Of a stretch of DNA of 64,000 nt, positions 50,978-58,687 are shown piece after piece (the stretch's first letter is position 1; every line of letters begins with the position of its first letter). The notes beneath the pieces were generated by a model. The model did not search any database. It was not told the DNA's origin and saw only the letters and a program-made list of their open reading frames with translations. The position numbers were made by a program, and so were the translations under genes. Source of the stretch: Aldehydirespirator sp965221605 (lineage in GTDB: Bacteria; Actinomycetota; Acidimicrobiia; Acidimicrobiales; Aldehydirespiratoraceae); contig CBDCSK010000009.1 in the NCBI GenBank assembly GCA_965221605.1, positions 355,039 to 419,038 of the forward strand. The letters are read 5' to 3'.

Positions 50978-52531
50978 ATGACTTCGAGGGTGGATGTCGT
51001 CGCGGACTGCTACGTCGACAGCGTGCGACTGCTGGAGGCCACCCGCGCCATGCGGGAGGCGGCCGGCGTCGATTGGGCCTGGGCGCTGATGGCCACCCCG
51101 GCCAACGTCGAGGCGCTGGCCGGCGATGACGTCACCGAGGGTCTGGACGGCGCCGGGGCCAACGACCTGGTCCTCGCGGCGAAGGGCGCGGGCGAACACC
51201 TGGAACCGGCGCTGGAGAGGGCTCGCGAGGTGCTGTTCGGGAAGGCCGCGGCCCCCGACACCGATGGAGCGCCGGCCGGCGAACGCTCCGCCAGCCTCGA
51301 CGCAGCCTTGGCGGCCGCACCGGAGGCCAACGTCGCCATCGTCTCGGTGCCCGGCCCGTACGCGGCCCTGGAGGCCCACAAGGCTCTGACCCGCGGGCTC
51401 GACGTGCTGCTGTTCAGCGACAACGTGCCCCTCTCCGACGAGATCGATCTGAAGCGGAGGGCCCGCTCGCTCGGCCGGCTGGTCATGGGCCCGGGCGCGG
51501 GCACGGCGGTGCTGGCCGGCGTGGGCCTCGGCTTCTCGAACCGGGTGGCCCGGGGACCGGTGGGGGTGGTGGCCGCGGCCGGCACCGGCGCTCAAGAGGT
51601 GATGACGCTTCTCGACCGGTGGGGGTCGGGGGTGTCCCACGTCATCGGAGTCGGCGGCCGCGATCTGTCCGTCTCCGTCGGCGGGACCATGGCCGAGGCC
51701 GCCGTCGAGGCGCTGGACCGCCACGACGACACCGAGGTCACGCTGCTGGTGTCGAAGCCGCCCGCGGCCGAGGTGGCCGAGCGCCTGCTGGGCGCACCCC
51801 GGGACAAGCCGCTGGTGGCTGCCTTGATCGGGCTGGACCGGCCCGTGGACGTGGCCGACGGCGTCACGGTGTGCAGCACGCTCGAGCAGGGAGCGGCCGC
51901 CGCGCTGAGCAGGCTCGGTCTGCCCCAGCCCGATCCGGTCGGCTCCATCGACGCCGAGACCGCCATGCTCGCCACCGCCCTCAGCCCCGCCCGCAGACGC
52001 ATGGTCGGGCTGTTCAGCGGGGGCACTCTGGCGTATGAGGCGATGGTCATCGCCAGCCGTCACATCGGACCGGTGTTCTCGAACACGCCGCTCGAGCCGT
52101 CCTGGGGGCTGCCGGGTCCCGCGGACGCCCACGTGTGCCTGGATCTCGGCGAGGAGGAGTACACCCGGGGCCGGCCCCACCCCATGATCGACCCCGAGGC
52201 CAGGGTCGAGCTGTTGCGCCAGCAGGCCTCCGATCCGACTGTGGCCGTGGTGCTGCTCGATGTGGTCATCGGCGACGGCGCCCACCCGGACCCGGCTGCG
52301 GTGCTGGCCCCAGCCGCGGCGGAGGCAGTCGCCGGGGGCGCAGCCGTGGTGGCCTACGTCCTGGGCACCGACCGTGACCCGCAGGGATTCGAGCGCCAGC
52401 GCGACGCCATGCGCCAGGCCGGCTGCGTCGTCGCCGAGACCGCCGCCCGGGCGGCCCTGGCCGCGGCCGCGCTCGTCAACCGCGACCCCGCCCTGGTCCA
52501 TCACGACCTGGCCGTCTTCCCGGCCAGGTGA
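50978..52531 (+). CDS. fdrA: FdrA-family protein, oxamate carbamoyltransferase subunit (AllF-like)
   Basis: 517 residues, succinyl-CoA-synthetase-like fold. A Rossmann region (VAIVSVPGPYAALEAHKAL) is followed by VMGPGAGTAVLAGVGLGFSN, VVAAAGTGAQEVMTLLDRWG and SHVIGVGGRDLS, then a second domain with VGLFSGGTLAYEAM. E. coli FdrA (AllF) needs YlbE and YlbF for activity; both homologues are elsewhere in this region. It is followed by the glycosyltransferase with a 4-bp overlap (GTGA). Confidence 0.88.
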   Translation: MTSRVDVVADCYVDSVRLLEATRAMREAAGVDWAWALMATPANVEALAGDDVTEGLDGAGANDLVLAAKGAGEHLEPALERAREVLFGKAAAPDTDGAPAGERSASLDAALAAAPEANVAIVSVPGPYAALEAHKALTRGLDVLLFSDNVPLSDEIDLKRRARSLGRLVMGPGAGTAVLAGVGLGFSNRVARGPVGVVAAAGTGAQEVMTLLDRWGSGVSHVIGVGGRDLSVSVGGTMAEAAVEALDRHDDTEVTLLVSKPPAAEVAERLLGAPRDKPLVAALIGLDRPVDVADGVTVCSTLEQGAAAALSRLGLPQPDPVGSIDAETAMLATALSPARRRMVGLFSGGTLAYEAMVIASRHIGPVFSNTPLEPSWGLPGPADAHVCLDLGEEEYTRGRPHPMIDPEARVELLRQQASDPTVAVVLLDVVIGDGAHPDPAAVLAPAAAEAVAGGAAVVAYVLGTDRDPQGFERQRDAMRQAGCVVAETAARAALAAAALVNRDPALVHHDLAVFPAR

Positions 52532-53682
52532 GGTTCTCGAGCCGGGTCGCGATCGCCACCTACTCGGTGAGGCCCCGGGGCGGGGCCGTTCACAGCGTGG
52601 AGCTGGCCGAGGCCCTGGCCGCCGAGGGGGCCGATGTCACCCTCATCGCCCTGGGTGACCCGGCTGAGGGGTTCTTCAGGCCCACCACGGTGCCGGTCCA
52701 CATCGTCGAGGCCCCTCCCCGGGCCGAAACCCTCACCGAGCGGGTCTTCTCGCACATCGACGCCCTCACGTCGGGGCTCGCCCGCCTGGGCGAACGCTTC
52801 GACATCGTGCACACCCAGGACTGCATCTCGGCCCGAGCCGCCGCCCGCGTGCGGGACCGCGGCGCCGGGTTCCGGCTGTTCCGGACGGTGCACCACATCG
52901 ACGACTTCACCACGCCCGCCCTGATCGAGTGCCAGGACGCGGCCATCCTCGAGCCGGACCGGGTGCTGGTCGTCAGCGAGCCCTGGAGGCGGCGCCTTCT
53001 CGACGAGTACGGCGTGGAGGCGGCGGTGGTCACCAACGGGGTGCGAGCCGAGCGCTTCGCCGGCTCGGGGCGCTCTCCCGAGCAGCGCGAGTCCCTCCGG
53101 TCGAGGATCGCAGCCGGCCGCCGCCACATGTACCTGACGGTTGGAGGTATCGAGCCGCGCAAGGGCTCGCAGTACCTGGTCGAGGCGCTGGGCCTGCTCA
53201 AGGCCATGCCGGGACGGGCCCCGATGCTGGCGGTGGTGGGCGGCCACTCCTTTCAGGACTACCGGGCGTACCGGGACGGGGTGCTCGACTCGCTGGGCTC
53301 CCACGGCCTGCGCCTCGACGACGACGTGGTGCTGGTCGGCACGGTTCCCGACTCCGAGCTGCCCGGCTGGTTCGGTGCTGCCGACAGCTTCGTGTTCCCG
53401 TCGGTCAGCGAGGGCTGGGGGCTGGTGGTGCTGGAGGCGCTGGCCGCGGGGTTGCCGGTGGTGACCTCCGACATCGAGGTCTTCCAGGAGTTCCTGACCC
53501 ACGATGTCGATGCGGTCATGACCGAGACCGCCAACCCGGCCTCGCTGGCCGCCGGCATGGCCCGGGTCAGGGACGAGCCTGGCCTGGCGGCGCGGCTCCG
53601 GGCCAACGGCACCGCCACGGCCGGCCGCTATTCGTGGGCGAGCACGGCCCGACGGCACCTGGAGATCTACGCCGAGGCCTGA
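52528..53682 (+). CDS. MSMEG_0565 family glycosyltransferase (GT4)
   Basis: 384 residues. GT-B fold of family 4: YSVRPRGGAVHSVELAEALA at the N-terminus (acceptor side), YLTVGGIEPRKGSQYLVEAL, and the donor-site FPSVSEGWGLVVLEALAAGLP with the E-x7-E motif. The family is a Nit1C cluster member, which suggests that the pathway product, or a carrier, is glycosylated; no sugar or acceptor is known. GTG start overlaps the fdrA stop. Its 3' end overlaps the convergent cbtA by 16 bp. Confidence 0.85.
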   Translation: MRFSSRVAIATYSVRPRGGAVHSVELAEALAAEGADVTLIALGDPAEGFFRPTTVPVHIVEAPPRAETLTERVFSHIDALTSGLARLGERFDIVHTQDCISARAAARVRDRGAGFRLFRTVHHIDDFTTPALIECQDAAILEPDRVLVVSEPWRRRLLDEYGVEAAVVTNGVRAERFAGSGRSPEQRESLRSRIAAGRRHMYLTVGGIEPRKGSQYLVEALGLLKAMPGRAPMLAVVGGHSFQDYRAYRDGVLDSLGSHGLRLDDDVVLVGTVPDSELPGWFGAADSFVFPSVSEGWGLVVLEALAAGLPVVTSDIEVFQEFLTHDVDAVMTETANPASLAAGMARVRDEPGLAARLRANGTATAGRYSWASTARRHLEIYAEA

Positions 53683-54371
53683 GTCCGGGGCGGGCGCGAG
53701 AGCAGGGTGCCGGTCACGAGGGCCATCACGGCCCAGACCACGGCCAGCGCGCCCAGTGAAGCCAGCCGGAAGCGCCACACCAGGTCTGCGGGGGCGTCGA
53801 CGGCGTCGGGGGTGGTGGGCAGGGCCAGGAAGATCACCGCCAGGCCTGCGGCGCAGAGCGCGACCGTCGCCCAAACCTGGGCGGTCGGTCCCAGTCGAGC
53901 GACGCGATGGAAGCGCCACACCGCCCACGCCAGCAGGATCGACAGCGCCAGGACCGCGAAGTACAGCGTCGTGCGCTCGTTGACGGTCGCGGGATCGCCG
54001 ACCGCCGGAGGGTTGGCCGGGTACTTGAGGAAGGGCACGACCACCACCGCCATGAACCCCGTGCATCCGAGCCGCATCGAGGCGGCCAGCGGCGTGGATG
54101 CGACCATCCGGGGTCCCACCGCGCCGAGCACGACCGCGAAGATCACGCCGAGGGCCAGCCCGAACACGATCAGCCCGATCGCCCCGCCGATCTCCTGGGT
54201 GCCCCGGGCGAAGAGGTCCTCGTGATGGGCAGCACTGGTGGCGTGGCTGAGGCTCTCCTCCAAGGCGATGGCGTCGCGGATGGGCCCGCGGCCCGCGGTC
54301 GCCGCGAACACAGCGGCAGCCGCACCACCGGCCAGCCCGGCCAGGCAGCCAGCCCCCAGCAGGCGCTTCAC
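53667..54371 (-). CDS. cbtA: Cobalt transporter subunit CbtA
   Basis: 234 residues with about five to six membrane helices (GCLAGLAGGAAAAVFAATAG, GLIVFGLALGVIFAVVLGAV, YFAVLALSILLAWAVW, VALCAAGLAVIFLAL, ALAVVWAVMALVTGT). HHEDLFARGTQEIGGAIGL and VPFLKYPANPPAVGDPATV are typical of CbtA. It works with the small CbtB protein, encoded 72 bp upstream. It is next to a region encoding cobalt-dependent nitrile hydratase, so cobalt supply to that enzyme is the likely job (inference). Confidence 0.85.
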   Translation of the reverse strand: MKRLLGAGCLAGLAGGAAAAVFAATAGRGPIRDAIALEESLSHATSAAHHEDLFARGTQEIGGAIGLIVFGLALGVIFAVVLGAVGPRMVASTPLAASMRLGCTGFMAVVVVPFLKYPANPPAVGDPATVNERTTLYFAVLALSILLAWAVWRFHRVARLGPTAQVWATVALCAAGLAVIFLALPTTPDAVDAPADLVWRFRLASLGALAVVWAVMALVTGTLLSRPPRTQASA

Positions 54372-54443
54372 GGCTGCGGACGGACCGGCACTGACCCGCT
54401 CAACGGCGGCGGTGCTGAGCGCGTGACCGGTGGCCCTTCGGTG

Positions 54444-54647
54444 TCAGTGGCAGGGGACGCCCACGAAGTGCCGGCCGTCGTGGAAGAACTCGTGCAAAGT
54501 CTCGGCGGCGGTGCTGAGAACGGCGCCGTTCTCGATCATCACGAAGTACGACACCGCCGCGGCCAGCACCACCAGTCCCCACGCCCACACCGGTATGTCG
54601 ATCTCCGGAAGGGCCGGTGCGGCTGCGGTCAGGGCGTGCGTCTCCAT
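54444..54647 (-). CDS. cbtB: Cobalt transporter subunit CbtB
   Basis: 67 residues: one membrane helix (VWAWGLVVLAAAVSYFVM) and a C-terminal metal motif HEFFHDGRHFVGVPCH, the hallmark of CbtB. ATG 54647 chosen so that the length matches the family. The 71 bp upstream to the next gene is too short for a cobalamin riboswitch, which commonly controls cbtAB, so control is probably not by B12. Confidence 0.85.
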   Translation of the reverse strand: METHALTAAAPALPEIDIPVWAWGLVVLAAAVSYFVMIENGAVLSTAAETLHEFFHDGRHFVGVPCH

Positions 54648-54718
54648 GCCAGCAGTGTCGCACACACCCGGGACGGGCAACAACCTCACCTAGCGGTCCG
54701 AGCCACTGGGCGCGGCTG

Positions 54719-57700
54719 TCAGTAGATGCCGAATCCGAGTAGCGGCTCGCCGGTGGCCGCGTCGTACAGCGGCTTGTTGCTCATCCCAGCCGGGGGCTCG
54801 TAGTCGATCGACAACTTCGTCACGTTCGCGGGCCAGGGTTGGGGACCCCACCGCTTCACGATGGGACTCAACCTCTCCCCCATGTCCAGCCGTATGTTCC
54901 GGCCGTCCACGTACACCCCCACCGGCGTGTACCCGCGCCGGTTGATGTACACCGTGAACGATTCCCGCAAGTCCACGTCATCTGCGGTCCGGTACGTGTC
55001 CGTGTTCAGCGTCACCGACTTGTCCATGTTCACATACACGTTCCGGCCGCTGATCCACTTCGAGTTGGGCTTGGGCGCCACGCACTGCCCCGACTCATAC
55101 AGGCCGAAGCTGTGAACCTCACGGCGCTCGTCGTCATCCGGGTCCACCAGCACACCCCCGGCGTACTCCACCGACATCTTGGGGCACCCCGACGCGCTGA
55201 ACTCGCCCGGCATGGTCAGCCGCACCTGGTAGCCGTAGTCCGCCACCTGCGCGGCCGTCGGGTTGTAGACCGTGCCCTTCACGCGCACAGTGAACGCGTC
55301 CTTGAGATTGCCGCTGCCCACCGCCACCTTCTTGTCCATCGTCACGATCACAGTCCGACCGCTCACGTCCGCGCGGTGCACGCTGGGCGAGATCCACGGC
55401 CCCGGGAACACGACGCGACCGTCGTCGCTCTCCGGCTGCTGTGTCGTTGGCGTTGAGGGCGTCTGCGTCGGCGTCTGCGTGGCCCCGACCTGGGAGTTGT
55501 TCGTCACCGCGCGGTTGGTCAAGTTGGCCAGATGGTTGTTGGCATCGTCGCGGAGCACATTAAACGGCCCCTTGGAGTAGGACAGCCTGACCACCTGGCC
55601 CTGGGTAACCGCCGGCGAGAGGGTGAGGGAAATCCGACCCTGAGCAAGAGTCCCGGTGATGCCGGACGGACTGCCGCGGTTAACGCCGTCGACCGTATAG
55701 GGCCAGTCGACAACATTTAGTACACCTTTCACGCCCTCGCTGAGCTGGACGGTTAGGGTCGTGCCCGCCGCGTCGATGGTCGCACTCGACACCGTCGGCG
55801 GCGTGGTGTCGGTCTTGGCGTAGCCGAAGATCCCGATCTTGTGAGGATGGCTGCCTTGGGTCCACGACCCGGTCGAGGTTGCCGTTCTGCTCTGCCCGTC
55901 GTCGTCGATTGACCAGCCGGTCGCCCCACCGGAATCCTCGCCATCGTTGTCGGTTCGCCGGACCTCAACCGTCCCGCTGCCGCCGCTCGTCGTGTAGAAC
56001 ACCACCCAGTAGGTCGTGTTCTGGTCAAGGTCGATGCCGGCGCTGCTGGCCGCGAATACGTCGGCGCCCCCGCCGGACAGCGAGGCCGGCTCGTCCAAGT
56101 CTGAACAGGTCGTGCCGGGTGCGCCGCTGGAATCGTTGCAGATCTTGACGCTGTAGTCGGTCGGCTCAGCGGCCCCGCTGCCGACGAGCATCCCGAGAAC
56201 GATCGAGGTCAACTTGTAGCCCAACGCGTTCGACCCGGTCGTGAACGCCTGCGCGGCGTCGTTTGTGACGATGTTCGTACCTGTAGCAGTGCCGACGTTC
56301 TTGTTGAGGTTCTGGATCAGCGTCACCTCGATGTTGACCTCCTGATCCGTGAAGGACGCGACCTTGTTGCCGGCGGCGTCCTGGAGCGGGTTCGCGGTAG
56401 GCTGGGCGTAGTCCAGCGTCAGCGTCCCGGTCGTGGAGACCGCCGAGGTCCACGTCAGCGTCACCACGTTGCCGCTGATGGTGACGGTACTCGGATCCCC
56501 CTGGTCGGTGCCGCCGGCCTTGTAGGTGAAGCTGCTGGCCGCCGGCGCGGTGGTGTTCAGATCCTGGTCGCTGAGAGTGATGGTCAGCTTCGTGCGCGCC
56601 GAATTGATGGTCGCTCTCCCCACCGTCGGCGGGGTCTCGTCTATGGCGTAGCCGTTGACGCGGATCAGCATCGGGGAGCTGTTCGTGGACCACGTTAGGT
56701 TGTTGCCCTCTTGCTCGTGCCTGTTGTCGGCGATGCTCCATCCCCACGCCATGCCCGAGTCCTCGTTGTTGGACGCGGTGGTCTTGACCTCGCTGCTGAG
56801 GGCGTTCTCCATGTACACCCAGTAGGTCGTGTTGGGTAGGAGCGTGGTGTTCGCGGGCGGGGTGAGCGTGTTGAGGGCATTGTCGGTCCACGTTCCCGGC
56901 TCGGTCAGGTCCACGAAGTCGGTTTCTGGGCTGGTCGTGCCCGTGGTCACCCCCGTGACCAGTTTCGTTGAGTCGTCGCCTGCTGCGTCCTTCATGCTCA
57001 TTTCGATGCTGGTCAGCCTGTAACCGTCGGAGCTGGGGCCGGTGGTGAATCCCTGCGCAACGGCCTGGCGAGAAGAGAGGTTCACCACAGTCGTTGACGT
57101 CTGGCCGGTGTTGTCGACCAGCTCCACCGTGGTCTTCTGCTCGTCAGCGACGTTGGCGACATCCACCGTCTTGACCAGCGTGGCGCCGCATCCGCCGTCG
57201 TTGCAGGCCTGCAGGTTGAACTGCCGGTCGCCGGACCCGGCAAGCTCCACGGTCGTGCTCGTTCCCGACACGTCCTTGGAGCCGCCCGTCAGGCCCGTCC
57301 CCTCCAGCGACTGCCATGTCAGGCTGTAGGAGGTCGCGCCCTGCTTGGCATCCCAGCTCGCCGTCACCTCGAACCCGCTGAGAGTGGCCGCGAGCACGAC
57401 GTTGGCGGGCGGCCCCGGCGGCAGCGGCGACACCGTGAACGACTCGGCGACAGGACCGCTGCAACCAGCGTCGTTGCACGCCTGCACCCGCACCACATAC
57501 TTGCCGTGGCCGTCCACCGTGATCGTCTCGGTCGACGACGTGGGCTGTAGCCCGTCATTGAGGGCCTGGTCCGGGCCGTGCAGCCGCCACTGCACCCGGT
57601 AGTCGTCCGCCCCGTCCACGTCGTCCCAGTCCACCAGCGCCCCCAGCCAACCCGATGTGGTGGTGACCTTCAGCCCCGTCGGCTTGGCCGGCACCACCGG

Positions 57701-58186
57701 CGTGGTCGTCGGCGGCGTCGTCGTGGTCGTGGTCGGCGGCAGCGTCGTCGTCGTGGTCGTTGTGGTTGTGGTTGTGGGGCTCGGCGCCGGCTCGGTGTCG
57801 AACGACTCAGCGGCAGGCGCGCTGCACCCGGCGGAGTTGCAGGCCCGCACCCGCACCACCCACCGGCCGTGGCCGGCCACGGTGATCGTCTCGCTCGAGG
57901 ACGTGGGCCTCACCCCGTCGGTCAGGGACTGAACCTCGCCGTGCAGCCGCCACTGCACCCAGTAGTAGTCCACCGTCCCCGCGACATCGTCCCAGTCCAC
58001 CGACACATCCAACGAACCCGCCGTCGTGGAAACCTCCAGCCCCGTCGGCTTGGCCGGGACCCGCGCCCCATCGGCGGCGAGCACCGGCGCCGCCGCGGGA
58101 GACACAACCGCCAAAGCAACCACAAACGCGGTACACAGCGCCACAAACCGGCGACGAGAAGGGCGCGCATGCCGGGGGCGGCTCAA
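54719..58186 (-). CDS. Large secreted FN3/SwmB-repeat surface protein
   Basis: 1155 residues from a TTG at 58186. A signal peptide (RRRFVALCTAFVVALAVV, cleavage near APVLA) leads into FN3 domain 1 (about 43-130), a Thr/Pro linker (about 132-163), FN3 domains 2 and 3 (about 165-345), then two copies of a beta module (about 350-510 and 625-770, each with an aromatic N-T-T-Y-W core like 'choice-of-anchor R'). SwmB-like domains at about 515-620, 775-870 and two C-terminal repeats (about 905-1155) alternate with these. No LPXTG or C-terminal membrane anchor is seen. Likely an extracellular adhesin or matrix protein; ligand unknown. Confidence 0.85.
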   Translation of the reverse strand: MSRPRHARPSRRRFVALCTAFVVALAVVSPAAAPVLAADGARVPAKPTGLEVSTTAGSLDVSVDWDDVAGTVDYYWVQWRLHGEVQSLTDGVRPTSSSETITVAGHGRWVVRVRACNSAGCSAPAAESFDTEPAPSPTTTTTTTTTTTLPPTTTTTTPPTTTPVVPAKPTGLKVTTTSGWLGALVDWDDVDGADDYRVQWRLHGPDQALNDGLQPTSSTETITVDGHGKYVVRVQACNDAGCSGPVAESFTVSPLPPGPPANVVLAATLSGFEVTASWDAKQGATSYSLTWQSLEGTGLTGGSKDVSGTSTTVELAGSGDRQFNLQACNDGGCGATLVKTVDVANVADEQKTTVELVDNTGQTSTTVVNLSSRQAVAQGFTTGPSSDGYRLTSIEMSMKDAAGDDSTKLVTGVTTGTTSPETDFVDLTEPGTWTDNALNTLTPPANTTLLPNTTYWVYMENALSSEVKTTASNNEDSGMAWGWSIADNRHEQEGNNLTWSTNSSPMLIRVNGYAIDETPPTVGRATINSARTKLTITLSDQDLNTTAPAASSFTYKAGGTDQGDPSTVTISGNVVTLTWTSAVSTTGTLTLDYAQPTANPLQDAAGNKVASFTDQEVNIEVTLIQNLNKNVGTATGTNIVTNDAAQAFTTGSNALGYKLTSIVLGMLVGSGAAEPTDYSVKICNDSSGAPGTTCSDLDEPASLSGGGADVFAASSAGIDLDQNTTYWVVFYTTSGGSGTVEVRRTDNDGEDSGGATGWSIDDDGQSRTATSTGSWTQGSHPHKIGIFGYAKTDTTPPTVSSATIDAAGTTLTVQLSEGVKGVLNVVDWPYTVDGVNRGSPSGITGTLAQGRISLTLSPAVTQGQVVRLSYSKGPFNVLRDDANNHLANLTNRAVTNNSQVGATQTPTQTPSTPTTQQPESDDGRVVFPGPWISPSVHRADVSGRTVIVTMDKKVAVGSGNLKDAFTVRVKGTVYNPTAAQVADYGYQVRLTMPGEFSASGCPKMSVEYAGGVLVDPDDDERREVHSFGLYESGQCVAPKPNSKWISGRNVYVNMDKSVTLNTDTYRTADDVDLRESFTVYINRRGYTPVGVYVDGRNIRLDMGERLSPIVKRWGPQPWPANVTKLSIDYEPPAGMSNKPLYDAATGEPLLGFGIY

Positions 58187-58687
58187 GCCGCAAACCCCCC
58201 AATCGGGGTGCGAGCAACTACGCGAGCGCTGAGACTATGCGGAAGTGAGAATCGCCCAGGGGGTCTGGAATCAGTGCCCTACCGGCACGGCAACCGCGAA
58301 CGCCCACAACAGAGCGCTGCACGCCCCAACGCGGCACACGGGAAACCCACACTGGTCCACCGACTCAACCTCATATGAACACGAGAATACACAACTGCCC
58401 TCTATGAAGCAATCGTCACAACCGTCACAACCGCCGCAGCTCCAGAGCAGGGACAGGTACGGGCCCCTGGCGACCGAGTCTCGCGGTCACACCGGGTCGC
58501 GTCTGAGTGAGGGGCTCACTCTCAAGATTCTCACAACTTGAGAGTGAAAACGGCTGTAGGGCCCATTCTCGCGAAAGACTTGAGAATCTTGGACACTCCC
58601 GGGGCCTCACCGGCATCCAACTGGAAATATATTATAAATACTTGTAAAAGACCTATAAATGTCACAGGGGTGTGGCATACTGTGTTC
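58187..58687. other. 501-bp intergenic region upstream of the DUF222/HNH gene
   Basis: No convincing gene. It holds the promoter side of the secreted protein, a short direct repeat of GTCACAACC near 58416-58434, the inverted repeats at 58516-58591, and an AT-rich patch at about 58624-58665 (unusual in this GC-rich window) that probably contains the promoter of the DUF222/HNH gene. GTGGCATACTGTG just before its ATG could supply the -10. Confidence 0.6.
58516..58591. repeat. Overlapping, mutually exclusive inverted repeats
   Basis: TCACTCTCAAG (58516-58526) pairs perfectly with CTTGAGAGTGA (58537-58547) across a 10-base loop. Alternatively CAAGATTCTCA (58523-58533), which overlaps the first arm, pairs perfectly with TGAGAATCTTG (58581-58591). 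Only one hairpin can form at a time. The layout is like an attenuator or a pair of operators; no ligand-binding domain is recognised. Confidence 0.6.

Noticed and set aside
54648..54718. Cobalamin riboswitch upstream of cbtB
   Set aside because: Only 71 bp are available and no B12-box-like sequence is seen.
57657..57780. Repetitive GTCGTGGTCGTGG-like tract that looks like a satellite or CRISPR fragment
   Set aside because: It is the coding sequence of the Thr-rich linker in the secreted protein; units are too short and irregular for a CRISPR array.
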